Assembly (NCBI RefSeq): GCF_015711015.1
Contig: NZ_CP064653.1
Coordinates: 2,170,001 to 2,234,000 of the forward strand
Reading direction: 5' to 3'
Length of the DNA stretch: 64,000 nucleotides
Origin: Methylomonas sp. LL1
Lineage (GTDB): Bacteria > Pseudomonadota > Gammaproteobacteria > Methylococcales > Methylomonadaceae
The position numbers and the translations under genes were made by a program. Under the pieces are notes generated by a model that made no database searches, was not told where the DNA came from, and worked only from the letters and a program-made list of their open reading frames with translations. Positions 1 to 9,411 of the stretch are shown here, piece after piece; the stretch's first letter is position 1, and every line of letters starts with the position of its first letter.

Positions 1-526
1 ACTGCTCCCGCTCTCTGGCCAGTCTGAGCATGGTTTTGGCAAAATTATTGCCTCGCGCGGCGTAGACCCAACTGGTACGAAAAATCAGATGCAGGCATCC
101 CGATTGCCGTATCGCCAACTCACCCGCCAACTTGGTTTTTCCGTAAACACTCAAGGGGTTGACTGCATCGTCTTCGCGCCAAGGCGTTTCGCCGCTGCCG
201 TCGAACACATAATCGGTGGAATAATGCACCAGCCAGGCACCCTGGCGCTTGGCGGCTTCGGCCAATGCGGCCGGTGCGTCGGCGTTGATCACCCGAGCCA
301 ACTCGGTTTCGCTCTCGGCCTTGTCGACCGCGGTATAAGCGGCCGCATTGACGATCACATCCGGCTTGAAATCATCCACGGTTTTGGCGATGCCCTCAGG
401 ATTTGCCAAATCGCCGCATTCCGGTTGACTGTGGCGATCCAAGGCCAGCAAATTGCCTAACGGTGCCAAGCTACGTTGCAATTCCCAACCGACTTGGCCG
501 TTTTTACCCAACAACAGAATTTTCAC
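1..526 (-). CDS. rmlD: dTDP-4-dehydrorhamnose reductase (partial, C-terminus outside window)
   Basis: This enzyme performs the last step of dTDP-L-rhamnose synthesis, the NAD(P)H-dependent reduction of dTDP-4-keto-L-rhamnose in the cytoplasm. The 175 visible residues start at a GTG (524-526) preceded by a G-rich Shine-Dalgarno tract. They show an N-terminal Rossmann glycine motif (G7, G10, G13), the STDYVF segment near residues 103-108 and the SDR catalytic pair Y128-xxx-K132. The reading frame runs off the left edge, so about 110 C-terminal residues are missing. It lies 67 bp downstream of rmlB on the same strand, which supports a shared rhamnose operon. Family identity is secure; the missing end cannot be judged. 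Confidence 0.93.
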   Translation of the reverse strand, partial: MKILLLGKNGQVGWELQRSLAPLGNLLALDRHSQPECGDLANPEGIAKTVDDFKPDVIVNAAAYTAVDKAESETELARVINADAPAALAEAAKRQGAWLVHYSTDYVFDGSGETPWREDDAVNPLSVYGKTKLAGELAIRQSGCLHLIFRTSWVYAARGNNFAKTMLRLAREREQ

Positions 527-593
527 AATAAACCGCCCCCGTCAGCCGCCACCTGGGTGACTAGGCCATGCAAATCCGCGCCGCAGCCATTGA

Positions 594-1664
594 TCATGCA
601 CTGCGCCCCGCATAGTTTTTTTCCAGCCAGGATTGATAATCGCCCGACAGCACATTATTGACCCAGCCCTGATGATCCAGATACCACTGCACGGTTTTGC
701 GGATACCGGTTTCGAAGGTTTCCGCCGGTTTCCAGCCCAACTCGCGCTCGAGCTTGCCGGCATCGATCGCATAGCGTCTATCATGACCGGGACGGTCGGT
801 GACATAGGTAATTTGCTCGGCATAGGATTTGCCGTCCGCGCGCGGGCTGAGTTGGTCCAGAATCACGCACAGGATATTGACCACATCCAGGTTGGCCTTT
901 TCGTTCCAGCCGCCCACGTTGTAAACCTCACCGACACGACCGGATTGCAGCACGCAACGGATTGCGCTGCAATGGTCCTTCACATACAGCCAGTCGCGTA
1001 TCTGTTGCCCATCGCCATAGATCGGCAAGGCTTTACCGGCCAGCGCGTTTTGGATGCAAAGTGGAATCAGCTTTTCCGGGAAATGATACGGTCCGTAATT
1101 GTTGGAACAATTGGTGGTCAAGACCGGCAGGCCGTAAGTGTGATGATACGAGCGCACCAAATGATCGCTGGCGGCCTTGCTGGCCGAATATGGGCTGTTA
1201 GGCTGATATTGATGGGTTTCCGAGAACGGCGGATCGGTCTTTTCCAGTGAACCGTACACTTCGTCGGTTGATACATGCAGGAATCGAAAAGCCTGCTTGG
1301 CTTCCGGTTCCAGGCCATTCCAATAACTGCGTACCGCTTCAAGCAAGCGGAAGCTGCCGAGGATATTGGTCTGAATAAAATCTTCCGGGCCGTGGATGGA
1401 ACGGTCGACATGCGATTCGGCGGCGAAATTCACCACCGCCCGAATATTGTGCCGCCGCAGCAAGCTCAAACCCAAATCATAATCGCCGATATCGCCCTTG
1501 ACGAAGATATGCCGTGCATCGTTTTGCAGCGTGGCAAGATTTTCCAGATTGCCGGCATAGGTCAGGTTATCCAGATTCACCACCGGTTCATCGTTTTGCG
1601 CCAACCAGTCCAGAACAAAATTACTGCCGATAAATCCGGCGCCACCAGTCACTAAAATTGTCAT
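594..1664 (-). CDS. rmlB: dTDP-glucose 4,6-dehydratase
   Basis: RmlB converts dTDP-glucose to dTDP-4-keto-6-deoxyglucose with tightly bound NAD+, the second step of dTDP-rhamnose synthesis. The 356-residue product has the usual family length. It shows the Rossmann motif GGAGFIG (residues 7-13), the catalytic T133-D134-E135 triad in the STDEVYG segment and the Y159-xxx-K163 pair. It starts at ATG 1664. Downstream on the same strand is rmlD. The product sugar feeds LPS O-antigen or another surface glycan, but no glycosyltransferase is visible in this window. Confidence 0.96.
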   Translation of the reverse strand: MTILVTGGAGFIGSNFVLDWLAQNDEPVVNLDNLTYAGNLENLATLQNDARHIFVKGDIGDYDLGLSLLRRHNIRAVVNFAAESHVDRSIHGPEDFIQTNILGSFRLLEAVRSYWNGLEPEAKQAFRFLHVSTDEVYGSLEKTDPPFSETHQYQPNSPYSASKAASDHLVRSYHHTYGLPVLTTNCSNNYGPYHFPEKLIPLCIQNALAGKALPIYGDGQQIRDWLYVKDHCSAIRCVLQSGRVGEVYNVGGWNEKANLDVVNILCVILDQLSPRADGKSYAEQITYVTDRPGHDRRYAIDAGKLERELGWKPAETFETGIRKTVQWYLDHQGWVNNVLSGDYQSWLEKNYAGRSA

Positions 1665-1787
1665 AAGCCTATAATTTAAAAGTGTAGTGCCGCCAAAAAC
1701 CCAATTTCAGTCGGCTGATCAAGAAAAAAGAACGGGTATATTAACCCATGCGCCACGCTTGGCATGCTAAAAACATTCCGAATATTA

Positions 1788-2474
1788 TCAAGGTAAAAAC
1801 AGGCAAAACCGCGCGCCGCCCAGCCGGCTGCGATTATCGATACGGATGAATCCGCTTTTGTTTTTATTCTTATGAAAACCGGCAATCGCCGCCACGAAAT
1901 ACAATCCGAGACCGGTATTGCCGCTGACCCAATCCAGATCGGACGGATTTGAGAAGTCGGCATTCAGTAAATGTTCGGGATAGCCGTGCCCATCATCCTC
2001 GATGCAAAACTTCAGATAACCGTCCTGTTCGCCGGCCGAGATCAGGACCGCTTTATCGGCATAACGCTGGGCGTTATTTAAGATCGTGCCCAACGCATTG
2101 CCGACATGTTGGCAATCGCAATAACACAATAAATCCTCGCCGCACTCAACCTTAACCTCGATGTTATTTAATTGCGACAGCCTATCCTGCTGAGCAATCA
2201 CTTCGTTGATCAGATCGATGGCCGCATATTCTTCCACCAGCAGACTGAATTTATTACAGTCGATTTTATACATCACCAGCAACTGCATCAAACTGTGATT
2301 GATTCGATTGGCTTCGAATCCCAATTGCCGAATATCCTCGGCCTGATCGGCAAGTTGCTTGCGCGCCAATCGCTGAATCAAGCTCAACAACGTACCTAGC
2401 GAATTTTTAATATCATGCACCGTCGAAGCCAATATGGCCGGAAACAGTACTTCATCCCGCCGTCTGTCCGTCAT
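1788..2474 (-). CDS. Short cytoplasmic sensor histidine kinase
   Basis: This 228-residue protein has only the two transmitter parts of a histidine kinase. An H-box (VHDIKNS, phospho-acceptor H20) begins almost at the N-terminus. A HATPase_c domain follows, with an N-box (LNNAQRY, N133-N134), a G1 box (DDGHGYP, near 160-166) and a G2 box (GNTGLGL, 185-191). No transmembrane segment or recognisable input domain is present, so it is cytosolic and must receive its signal through another protein. Its ATG overlaps the stop of the preceding response regulator gene by 4 bp (ATGA), so the two are translationally coupled and are very likely partners. The signal is unknown. Confidence 0.85.
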   Translation of the reverse strand: MTDRRRDEVLFPAILASTVHDIKNSLGTLLSLIQRLARKQLADQAEDIRQLGFEANRINHSLMQLLVMYKIDCNKFSLLVEEYAAIDLINEVIAQQDRLSQLNNIEVKVECGEDLLCYCDCQHVGNALGTILNNAQRYADKAVLISAGEQDGYLKFCIEDDGHGYPEHLLNADFSNPSDLDWVSGNTGLGLYFVAAIAGFHKNKNKSGFIRIDNRSRLGGARFCLFLP

Positions 2475-4105
2475 GCCTTGTTCTCGGCGGTGTACTGGCG
2501 CAAGACATTGGAAAATTCCATTTGTAAAACCCCCAGCTTGTGCGGATCGATCCCGATTTGCTTGGCTTTTTTGAACAAGGTTTGAGCGCGTATCAGTTTC
2601 TCTTCGTTGGCCCGGTTGGATTTCAGGTCGTGAATAATGATCTTCAGCATATTGAGAATGATGGTTTTGTTCTCCGGCATCACCGACATGGCCTTTTCAA
2701 ACAATTCCATGGCTTCCTTGAACTTGCCCTGCTTATACAGCGCCACGCCTTGATTATTGGTTGCCACCAAAGCCCGCTTGGTGGTTTGAATCAACACCTC
2801 CGAATGATTATCCATGCCGATGCCGCTTTGCATGCGGCGGACATCGTTTAAAAACTGGTCGTCATCGATATGGGTCTTGATCAAACCGTTCAATATTTCT
2901 TCAGCCTGAGCATGCTGATTCAACAAATAACAGCTGCGAGTAATATCCAGTTGCAAATCCTTGGGCGCCTTGTTGCCTAGTTGCTTATTCAGTTCCAGCG
3001 CCTTCCGCAAGGACTGATTGGCCAATTCCTCGTCACCGCTATTTTTATGCAGTTCCGCTTCCAGGGTCACCGCGCGTAATTCGGCTTCCGGATCGCTACC
3101 AAACTCCTTACGCATTTCTTTCAAGGTAGTCAGCGCCCGATCCGAAGCGCTGGTTTTAGAATAGAGCTTAGCCAGGTTGGTAAAATCGCTGCAGGACTTA
3201 TGGACTGAGTTTTTTCCAAGCGTCACCGCTGCCTTATACGCTTTTTCGGCAATCTCGAGGCTGCCGTTTTTATCGGCGGTTTCGGCCAGTTTTTTTTGCC
3301 GCAAAATCGATTGGGGCGACAAATCCACCGCCTGATTCAGCACCTGCAGCATATCATGCGGCTTATCCTGCGCCTCATAAGCCTTGGACAACCAATCGTA
3401 GCCTTCCAAATACATCGGATTATCCTTAACCAGCGTCTCGAAAATACCAATGGCCTGCTCCAGACTGCCTTGCTGATACTCGATAATGCCAAGCCCTAAG
3501 CGAGCCCAAGGCAAATCACGTTGCTGCAAAATCTCCTGATAAATCCGCCGCGCTGTATCGAAATCGCCGACCAGGATTGCCAATTCGGCGCGCATTTTTA
3601 ACAAATGCGTATGCATTTTTTTGTTATCGCCCGCCAGCAGCGTGTCACAGTTTTGGATCGCCTGCGATAAATTGCCCCGATCGATTTCCTTTTCGATACT
3701 TTGCAACAGACCCTTGCGCTTCAGATTTCGTTCGATCCGGCTGAAGAGTTGCTGAGTGTTAAACGGCTTGGTCAGATATTCATCCGGCTTGCTGTCCATC
3801 GCGCCCAACACCATGCTGGCGCTCTGTTCAGCCGCGATGATAATAAAAATGCAGTTATAACTGATCAACTTACGGTAGCGGGCTTCCTCCAGAACTTGCT
3901 GGCCGTTCTTGCCCGTTCCCAGGTTATAGTCGCACAACACGATGTCGAAGCGGGTGTTGCTCATTGCGTTGAGGGCATTGATGCCATTGTCGGCTTCGAA
4001 AATAGTATCGGCTTCCAAGGAATACAGCATGTCGCGGATGGCTCTGCGCATCGCGGCATAGTCTTCAACGATTAAAATGGATTTGCCTGCCAGGATTGGC
4101 TTCAT
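2471..4105 (-). CDS. Response regulator with N-terminal REC domain and C-terminal TPR repeats
   Basis: The 544-residue product has a REC domain (about 1-125) with acidic pocket D15, phospho-acceptor D59 and K113. The usual switch Thr/Ser after beta-4 appears to be Ala (FIIIAAEQ segment, near 88-93). After a linker, residues about 190-540 form helical TPR-like repeats, visible as segments such as ARLGLGIIEYQQGSLEQA and GVALYKQGKFKEAMELF. There is no DNA-binding or enzymatic output domain, so output is probably by protein-protein contact. It is the first gene of a two-gene unit with the kinase at 1788-2474. The target is unknown. Confidence 0.85.
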   Translation of the reverse strand: MKPILAGKSILIVEDYAAMRRAIRDMLYSLEADTIFEADNGINALNAMSNTRFDIVLCDYNLGTGKNGQQVLEEARYRKLISYNCIFIIIAAEQSASMVLGAMDSKPDEYLTKPFNTQQLFSRIERNLKRKGLLQSIEKEIDRGNLSQAIQNCDTLLAGDNKKMHTHLLKMRAELAILVGDFDTARRIYQEILQQRDLPWARLGLGIIEYQQGSLEQAIGIFETLVKDNPMYLEGYDWLSKAYEAQDKPHDMLQVLNQAVDLSPQSILRQKKLAETADKNGSLEIAEKAYKAAVTLGKNSVHKSCSDFTNLAKLYSKTSASDRALTTLKEMRKEFGSDPEAELRAVTLEAELHKNSGDEELANQSLRKALELNKQLGNKAPKDLQLDITRSCYLLNQHAQAEEILNGLIKTHIDDDQFLNDVRRMQSGIGMDNHSEVLIQTTKRALVATNNQGVALYKQGKFKEAMELFEKAMSVMPENKTIILNMLKIIIHDLKSNRANEEKLIRAQTLFKKAKQIGIDPHKLGVLQMEFSNVLRQYTAENKA

Positions 4106-4484
4106 GATTTTTACGATTAAAGGTTCCGACGAGATGGTGCAATTCTAGACTTACAGTTGGAATCTGTCTTTAAACCGGCCAAACTATTTACCTTACGCCT
4201 AAACCCGTTATCATCGATCCGGGTATTTTGCGGGCTAAGAATTAGATCACGCTATAAATCCGGCAATTCCGGATGCGACCGCACAATCGGAAAATAATTT
4301 CCGCCCCTAAGCGGCCGGCCCGCGACTATCAGCCGACTATATGGGAACGAATTACCGACAACCCTATCCAACACGGCTGAACCGACAGGCCTTCGGCATG
4401 CCGCCGAGTTTGTTTGCCCTAACCGATAAAAATCGCCGAAACGATCCAGTATCGACGCGGCCCCAAAATATAGAGGAACAGACG
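4106..4484. other. Divergent intergenic region between the TPR regulator and msrP
   Basis: These 379 bases separate the leftward regulator gene from the rightward msrP. An in-frame upstream ATG at 4341 could extend MsrP by 48 residues, but that extension looks non-coding. The region holds a short palindrome, ATCCGG-CAATT-CCGGAT, at 4258-4274, which could be an operator. No convincing sigma-70 promoter was identified by eye. Confidence 0.5.
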
Positions 4485-5414
4485 ATGAACAAACCGCCCC
4501 TAACCGGCATTCCGGCCTCGGACATCACCCCAAAAGCGCTGTTTGATCAACGCCGGCGTTTTATACAACTGGCTGGCGGCGTATCGGCGGCCTTATTGAG
4601 TGCAGGGCTGTTCGCCGGGCAAAAACTGTCGGCTACTTCATCCTCATCGTATGGTTTGACCGATACGCCGACGCCGCTGAAAGACATCACCCGCTACAAT
4701 AACTTTTACGAATTCGGCACCGACAAGGAGTCGCCGGCCAAGTTGGCCGACACTCTGAAGACCCGACCATGGACTATCAGCGTCGAAGGCGAAGTACTCA
4801 AACCGCAAACTCTCGACATCGACCAACTGATGAAGCTGGCGCCGATGGAAGAACGCATCTACCGCCTACGCTGCGTGGAAGCCTGGTCCATGGTGGTGCC
4901 CTGGTTGGGTTTTTCGCTGGCGGAATTGATCAAACAAGTACAACCAACCGCTTCGGCCAAGTATGTCGAATTCGTCAGCCTACACGATCCCGAGCAAATG
5001 CCCGGACAACGCAGCCCGGTTTTAGAATGGCCTTACCGCGAAGGCCTGCGCATTGATGAAGCGATGCATCCTCTGACCCTGCTGACTTTCGGTTTGTACG
5101 GTGAACTATTACCCAAGCAAAACGGCGCGCCGGTACGCATCGTGATCCCGTGGAAGTACGGCTTCAAAAGCGCCAAGGCTATCGTCAAAATCCGTTTTGT
5201 AAAGGAACAACCACAAACCAGCTGGATGCAAGCCGGCCCGAACGAATACGGTTTTTATGCCAATGTGAATCCGGCTGTCGATCATCCGCGCTGGAGCCAG
5301 GCCAAGGAGCGCCGGATCGGCGATTTTCTGAAACGCCCCACCCTGCCCTTCAACGGTTACGCCGAGCAAGTAGCATCGCTATACAGCGGCATGGATTTGA
5401 ACAAGAACTTTTGA
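4485..5414 (+). CDS. msrP: Periplasmic methionine-sulfoxide reductase catalytic subunit MsrP
   Basis: MsrP (YedY) is the molybdopterin enzyme that reduces protein-bound methionine sulfoxide in the periplasm, with electrons from MsrQ. The start chosen is ATG 4485, preceded by GAGGAA at a good distance. An upstream in-frame ATG at 4341 would place 48 unrelated residues before the Tat signal. The 309-residue product has a twin-arginine signal ([11 protein letters not shown], about 22-32). It also has the sulfite-oxidase-type molybdopterin fold with the Mo-ligand cysteine C130 in YRLRCVEAW. The length fits the family. It is followed after 4 bp by msrQ, the classical operon. Confidence 0.95.
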   Translation: MNKPPLTGIPASDITPKALFDQRRRFIQLAGGVSAALLSAGLFAGQKLSATSSSSYGLTDTPTPLKDITRYNNFYEFGTDKESPAKLADTLKTRPWTISVEGEVLKPQTLDIDQLMKLAPMEERIYRLRCVEAWSMVVPWLGFSLAELIKQVQPTASAKYVEFVSLHDPEQMPGQRSPVLEWPYREGLRIDEAMHPLTLLTFGLYGELLPKQNGAPVRIVIPWKYGFKSAKAIVKIRFVKEQPQTSWMQAGPNEYGFYANVNPAVDHPRWSQAKERRIGDFLKRPTLPFNGYAEQVASLYSGMDLNKNF

Positions 5415-5418
5415 TGCC

Positions 5419-6021
5419 GTGACTCGATTGCCGCCAAGCTATCATGGGCTGGGTTGGGTCAAGGCCGGAATTTTTCTGCTGGCCTTGCTGCCTTTGCTTA
5501 ACTTAATTAACGCGGGCCTGCGGGATAATCTGGGCGCCAATCCGATCGAGAAAATCACTCATGTCACCGGTTACTGGACTTTGAGTTTTTTACTGATCGG
5601 CTTGAGCGCAACCCCTTTGCGCCGGCTGTCGGGCTGGTTTTGGCCTATCCGATTGCGGCGCATGCTGGGCCTGTTTGCATTCTTTTATGCCTGCCTGCAC
5701 TTTCTGAGTTATCTGGTGCTGGACCAATTTTTCGACTGGCCGGCCATTATCGAGGACATCAACAAGCGGCCCTACATCACCGTGGGTTTCAGTGCCTTTT
5801 TGTTGCTGATTCCCTTGGCGCTTACCTCCAACGACTACCTGACCCGCAAAATAGGCGGCAAAAACTGGCGACGATTGCATAGCCTGGTCTATCCGATTGC
5901 GATAGCCGGCGTGATACATTTTGCCTGGCTGGTGAAAAAAGACCTCGCCACGCCGCTGATCTTTGCCGGCATATTGACGGTTTTACTGATAGTGCGGCGT
6001 ATCAACACGCGGATTCTATGA
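5419..6021 (+). CDS. msrQ: Heme-binding membrane subunit MsrQ
   Basis: MsrQ (YedZ) is a b-type heme membrane protein that passes electrons from the quinone pool or a flavin reductase to MsrP. The 200-residue product has about six hydrophobic helices and ferric-reductase-like histidines, for example in YACLHFLSYL, WRRLHSL and GVIHFAW. It starts at GTG 5419, because the overlapping ATG at 5414 meets a stop after two codons. It follows msrP by 4 bp, so both are translated from one message. Identity is secure from the pair. Confidence 0.94.
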   Translation: MTRLPPSYHGLGWVKAGIFLLALLPLLNLINAGLRDNLGANPIEKITHVTGYWTLSFLLIGLSATPLRRLSGWFWPIRLRRMLGLFAFFYACLHFLSYLVLDQFFDWPAIIEDINKRPYITVGFSAFLLLIPLALTSNDYLTRKIGGKNWRRLHSLVYPIAIAGVIHFAWLVKKDLATPLIFAGILTVLLIVRRINTRIL

Positions 6022-6130
6022 CGTTAATGGTAGCGTCTAGCTATCCTTGCCAGCGGGGTTCGCCTGGCATGTGTCCGATTACGCTGTCTACGATGGCTTC
6101 CCGGTTATGTTCAGCTTTCCCGTTGAGGCC

Positions 6131-6392
6131 GTGGGGTTTATCCCGTTATGCCGCGCCGAGCACCGGAGGGTTTGAACGGATTGACCCTTTAGGGGCGATG
6201 CAGGGATGCATCGAGTTTTTCGCAGGGGCTGGGATGCCCCTTCGAAAAACCCCGTTCAAAGCCTTCGGCGCGCAGGATCAACGCGGCATCCGGGTGTCTT
6301 TTCTTTGGGATACTTTTCTTTGGACAAGCAAAGAAAAGTATCGCGGCTGCCGGTCCGCGAACCGGCGTTAAATTTGGCTTCGCGATAGCGAA
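6131..6392 (+). repeat. Dispersed structured repeat, copy 1 (forward)
   Basis: This is about 260 bp of non-coding sequence that recurs at 26711-26966 (reverse) and 27205-27475 (forward). Shared landmarks in order are a TGCCGCGCCGAGCACCG block near the start, a GGATCAA-GCGGCAT block in the middle, a perfect hairpin (6309-6342), and a closing block of the type GGTCCGCGAACCG followed by CGCGAxAGCGA. ORFs predicted across it are spurious. It lies between msrQ and the HEPN-like gene and fills most of the 6022-6429 gap. The flanking 6022-6130 shows nothing else I can name. Confidence 0.85.
6309..6342 (+). other. Perfect 14-bp hairpin inside repeat copy 1
   Basis: The left arm GATACTTTTCTTTG (6309-6322) and the right arm CAAAGAAAAGTATC (6329-6342) are exact complements around a 6-nt loop. 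No T-run follows, so it is not a typical intrinsic terminator. The same position in copy 3 has a differently sequenced but equally perfect stem. Confidence 0.85.
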
Positions 6393-6429
6393 TCATTTAT
6401 TCCGCGTGGGCACAAAAAGCGTGCTCACC

Positions 6430-6996
6430 CTACTGGACTAATTTTATTTTTTCTTCTATTTCTTTCAGCAAATCAATAATGTCTGGCACACCAAAAAATG
6501 AACCAAAACATTCAGTTCCATAGAGCGGGTTTTCTTTACCTTTCATCTTATGATCTATTTTTGCCTCCTTCCAAAACGCTGATGAAGAAGGTTCATTGGG
6601 GAAAAAGTTAAACATGTTTTGATGAGAACTTGCATTTCTGATGTGTCTTAGAAACTCAAATTCTGGCGATTTATCGTTTTTTTCTTTCACAGCTTCATAT
6701 GCCGAGTTAGCGAGCATACAGCAACAAGAATTGATATAGGTATATAAGGTAAAATTATCGTTTTTTATATTCGATACAACATCATATGGAAAAAAATGCC
6801 TGGGCTTAACCCATTTCCCTTCAATACTAACGTAGTCTTTTTCTTTCAACTCTACTTTATGGTTGTTTAAAATAATAAAAACAGCTGAAAGCGAAGTCGT
6901 AAAACTCATGACCATTTCATAAAAGGGTAAACCTTTCCTAAACTGAATATGGTCGTATTCTTGCATGGAATATTTTTTCATATTTCTAATTGTCAT
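6430..6996 (-). CDS. Orphan protein with a HEPN-like Rx4H motif
   Basis: This 188-residue cytosolic protein of unknown family is written in clearly AT-richer DNA than its neighbours, a sign of transfer. Residues about 117-126 read LRHIRNASSH, containing R120-N-x3-H125. This is the R-(N/D/H)-x3-H motif that marks HEPN ribonucleases and abortive-infection or toxin proteins. Helix-rich composition fits a HEPN fold. The start ATG 6996 follows an AGGA-type ribosome site. It lies directly beside repeat copy 1 and downstream of kdsB, with no obvious antitoxin partner. The HEPN call rests on one motif and the helical pattern only. Confidence 0.6.
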   Translation of the reverse strand: MTIRNMKKYSMQEYDHIQFRKGLPFYEMVMSFTTSLSAVFIILNNHKVELKEKDYVSIEGKWVKPRHFFPYDVVSNIKNDNFTLYTYINSCCCMLANSAYEAVKEKNDKSPEFEFLRHIRNASSHQNMFNFFPNEPSSSAFWKEAKIDHKMKGKENPLYGTECFGSFFGVPDIIDLLKEIEEKIKLVQ

Positions 6997-7030
6997 TGGT
7001 CATCCTAGTTCCAACGGCACTCCATACTCC

Positions 7031-7798
7031 CTAAACCTGCCCCAACCTCAACCCCACCCGCCACAAATCCTCCTCGGTATCCACTCCGGCTTCCGGCGTC
7101 TGCTCGACGATTTTGACCAGCACTTTCTCGCCATGCCAAAGTATCCGCAATTGTTCCAAAGACTCTACGCTTTCCAGCGGCGATGCCGGCCAGCTGCAAT
7201 AGCGTCGTAAAAAACCGACCGTGTAGGCATACATGCCGATATGGCGGTAATGCGGATGACTGTCATCGCCGATCACATGATGTTCCGGGAAACTGGCGCG
7301 GTTCCACGGCATCGGCGCCCGGCTGAAATACAGCGCATAACCGTTCTTATCCAGCACCACTTTCACCGCATTGGGATTGAAGATTTCGTCGGCATCCTGA
7401 ATTTTCGCCGCTAGCGTGGCGATGCCGGCTTGTTGTTGTCCGGCCAGCGCTACCGCCACATCGCGGATGTAAGCCGGCGGAATCAAGGGTTCGTCGCCTT
7501 GCAGATTCACTACGATCTCGTCTTCGCGCCAGCCCAGCTTATCGGCCACTTCGGCGATGCGCTCGGTACCGGATTGATGATTCGGATCGGTCATAACCAC
7601 TTGTATGCCCAACGCCGAAACGGTGACGTGGATACGCTGATCGTCGGTCGCCACCACCACTTGCCCGGCATCGGCTTCCAGCGCCCGTTCGCAGACGTGA
7701 ACTATCATCGGCTTGCCGGCGATGTCCAGCAGCGGCTTGCCGGGTAAACGGGTCGACGCGTAGCGCGCCGGAATCACGACTTTAAACGTCTGACTCAT
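7031..7798 (-). CDS. kdsB: 3-deoxy-manno-octulosonate cytidylyltransferase
   Basis: KdsB activates KDO as CMP-KDO for assembly of the LPS inner core. The 255-residue protein begins at ATG 7798, which overlaps the stop of the upstream 63-aa gene. The longer frame to 7948 adds unrelated residues. The N-terminal nucleotide-binding signature ([17 protein letters not shown]) and the metal-binding segment VNLQGDEPL are present and the length fits. It is the last gene of the exbB-exbD-lpxK-ycaR-kdsB run. Confidence 0.96.
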   Translation of the reverse strand: MSQTFKVVIPARYASTRLPGKPLLDIAGKPMIVHVCERALEADAGQVVVATDDQRIHVTVSALGIQVVMTDPNHQSGTERIAEVADKLGWREDEIVVNLQGDEPLIPPAYIRDVAVALAGQQQAGIATLAAKIQDADEIFNPNAVKVVLDKNGYALYFSRAPMPWNRASFPEHHVIGDDSHPHYRHIGMYAYTVGFLRRYCSWPASPLESVESLEQLRILWHGEKVLVKIVEQTPEAGVDTEEDLWRVGLRLGQV

Positions 7799-7986
7799 TG
7801 GTGCAGAGCTTGTGCTTCTTCGAAACTGAGTTGGCGGGCTTCGTCTTCCAGCATCACCGGAATATCGTCGCGTATCGGGAAGGCCAGGTTGTCGGCCTTG
7901 CAAATCAGCTCCTGTTTGGCTTTGTCGTACACCAGCGGGCTTTTGCACAACGGGCAGGCCAGAATATCAAGCAGTTTTGTGTCCAC
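7795..7986 (-). CDS. ycaR: Trm112-like zinc-ribbon protein (YcaR family)
   Basis: This 63-residue protein is of the Trm112/UPF0434 family. The N-terminus has the typical [14 protein letters not shown], with a CxxC pair, and a later [20 protein letters not shown] segment completes the family pattern. Its exact role in bacteria is not settled. In many gammaproteobacteria it sits between lpxK and kdsB, as here. Its start overlaps the 3' end of lpxK by 20 bp and its stop overlaps the kdsB start by 4 bp, so coupling is strong. Confidence 0.92.
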   Translation of the reverse strand: MDTKLLDILACPLCKSPLVYDKAKQELICKADNLAFPIRDDIPVMLEDEARQLSFEEAQALHQ

Positions 7987-8980
7987 GGGTTTTATCCTTG
8001 AGTAATGAGAGAAATTTTTCGAAAAAGGCTTCGGGCAGCGATGCTTCGACCGGCAGATACCAGTGATGTGGCTGGGCGAAACTGCTACATTTGACCGCGT
8101 CTTTTTCGGTCATGATCACCGGTTTGTCGTCCTTGAAACGCAAATCGGCGGCGCTAAAAGCATGGTGGTCGGGAAAGGCTCGGTTTTGGCAGTTCAAACC
8201 GGCTTCGGCCAAGCGCTTGAAAAAACGGCTGGGATTGCCGATGCCTGCCACGGCGTGGCAATCGCTGCCGGCAAACGCCGATAACGGTTTGCGTTCGCCG
8301 GTTTGCAGATTGACCAAGCAGTCGCCACTACACAGCATCGCAAATTCGTCTTCCAGCAATTCCCTAGGCTGGTTGACCACTACCAGATCGACGCTTTTGA
8401 CCCGCTCCGGCGGCTCCCGTAGCGGACCGACCGGCAAGCAATAACCGTTGCCGAAGCGGCGTTCGCCGTCTATCACGACAATTTCGATGTCACGCTGCAA
8501 GGCGTAATGCTGCAAACCGTCGTCGGAAATAATCACATCGCAAGCGTTGTCCGCCAGCAATCGGCGAGCCGCGGCGGGCCTATCGACGCCGACCACTACC
8601 GGGCAAGCGCAACGCCGGACCAGTACAAGCGCTTCGTCGCCGACCTCGGCTGGATCGCTGACGGCCGTGACCGCTTGCGGGGTTTGACCATCGCTACCGG
8701 CATAGCCCCGGCTGATCACTCCCGGCTTGTAACCTTGTTGTTTTAACCACTCAACCAGCCGAATCACCAATGGAGTTTTGCCGGTGCCGCCCACGGTCAG
8801 ATTACCGACAATGATCACCGGCACCGGCAAGCGGTGAGTTTTCTTGAAGCCTGTTTTGTATAAAAACCGGCGCAAGCGTATCGCATCGACGTACAGCATC
8901 GACAACGGCATGAACCAGGCCGAAATATACATTTCCTTGTACCAGGCATCTTCAAACCAGCGAACCAGTGAGGCTTTCAT
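7967..8980 (-). CDS. lpxK: Tetraacyldisaccharide 4'-kinase
   Basis: LpxK phosphorylates the 4' position of tetraacyldisaccharide 1-phosphate to make lipid IVA at the inner face of the inner membrane. The 337-residue protein has the expected N-terminal membrane-associated helix and the P-loop GGTGKTP (64-70). It also has the conserved ISRGY segment and ISDDGLQHY, a family hallmark. The ATG at 8980 shares one base with the exbD stop. Family length and context agree. Confidence 0.96.
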   Translation of the reverse strand: MKASLVRWFEDAWYKEMYISAWFMPLSMLYVDAIRLRRFLYKTGFKKTHRLPVPVIIVGNLTVGGTGKTPLVIRLVEWLKQQGYKPGVISRGYAGSDGQTPQAVTAVSDPAEVGDEALVLVRRCACPVVVGVDRPAAARRLLADNACDVIISDDGLQHYALQRDIEIVVIDGERRFGNGYCLPVGPLREPPERVKSVDLVVVNQPRELLEDEFAMLCSGDCLVNLQTGERKPLSAFAGSDCHAVAGIGNPSRFFKRLAEAGLNCQNRAFPDHHAFSAADLRFKDDKPVIMTEKDAVKCSSFAQPHHWYLPVEASLPEAFFEKFLSLLKDKTRGHKTA

Positions 8981-9411
8981 TATTGCTCCGGCGGATTGAT
9001 CGCAAAGGTGACGTGATGAAAACCCAGCTGGTTAGCCACATCCAGGGCACTGACCACGGCCTGATGCGGCGTCTTGCCATCGGCGCTGATGATGAACGGC
9101 AGTTGTTTGGTATCGGCGGAAAAGCCGGCCAAGGCATTTTTCAGACTTTCCAGGTTCTGTTCCGCCAACGCTTGCGGTTTGCCGTCCTCGCCGGCAATCG
9201 CGTACTTGCCCTGGGCGTCGATAAACAGATTGATAGCCTTGGCCGATTGTTCTATATCCTCGCCACTGGCTTCCGGCAAATTGATTTTTAAGTCGGTGTG
9301 ATGGCGAAAGGTGGTGGCCACCATGAAGAAAAACAGCAGCACCAACAACACGTCTATCATCGGGATCAGGCCGATTTCCACCGGCGCCCGTTTTTTGCGG
9401 CGGAAATCCAT
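8980..9411 (-). CDS. exbD: ExbD/TolR-family biopolymer transport protein
   Basis: This 143-residue protein has one transmembrane helix (about 15-35) that carries the essential proton-pathway aspartate (LIPMIDVLLVLLFFFMV, D20), followed by a periplasmic domain. It works with the ExbB-like protein encoded immediately upstream to harvest the proton gradient. The operon with lpxK and kdsB is common in gammaproteobacteria, where the pair is not tied to a particular TonB. Start and stop both overlap the neighbouring genes. Confidence 0.93.
   Translation of the reverse strand: MDFRRKKRAPVEIGLIPMIDVLLVLLFFFMVATTFRHHTDLKINLPEASGEDIEQSAKAINLFIDAQGKYAIAGEDGKPQALAEQNLESLKNALAGFSADTKQLPFIISADGKTPHQAVVSALDVANQLGFHHVTFAINPPEQ

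Noticed and set aside
633..1250. 205-codon open frame antisense to rmlB
   Set aside because: It mirrors a well-supported rmlB with complete motifs; the translated sequence resembles no family.
6018..6388. Open frames across the first repeat copy
   Set aside because: The same peptides (for example GYFSLDKQRKVSRL) appear from each repeat copy on either strand; they are products of the repeat, not genes.
7799..7948. 50-residue N-terminal extension of KdsB
   Set aside because: It overlaps the Trm112-like gene in another frame; the family start is at 7798.
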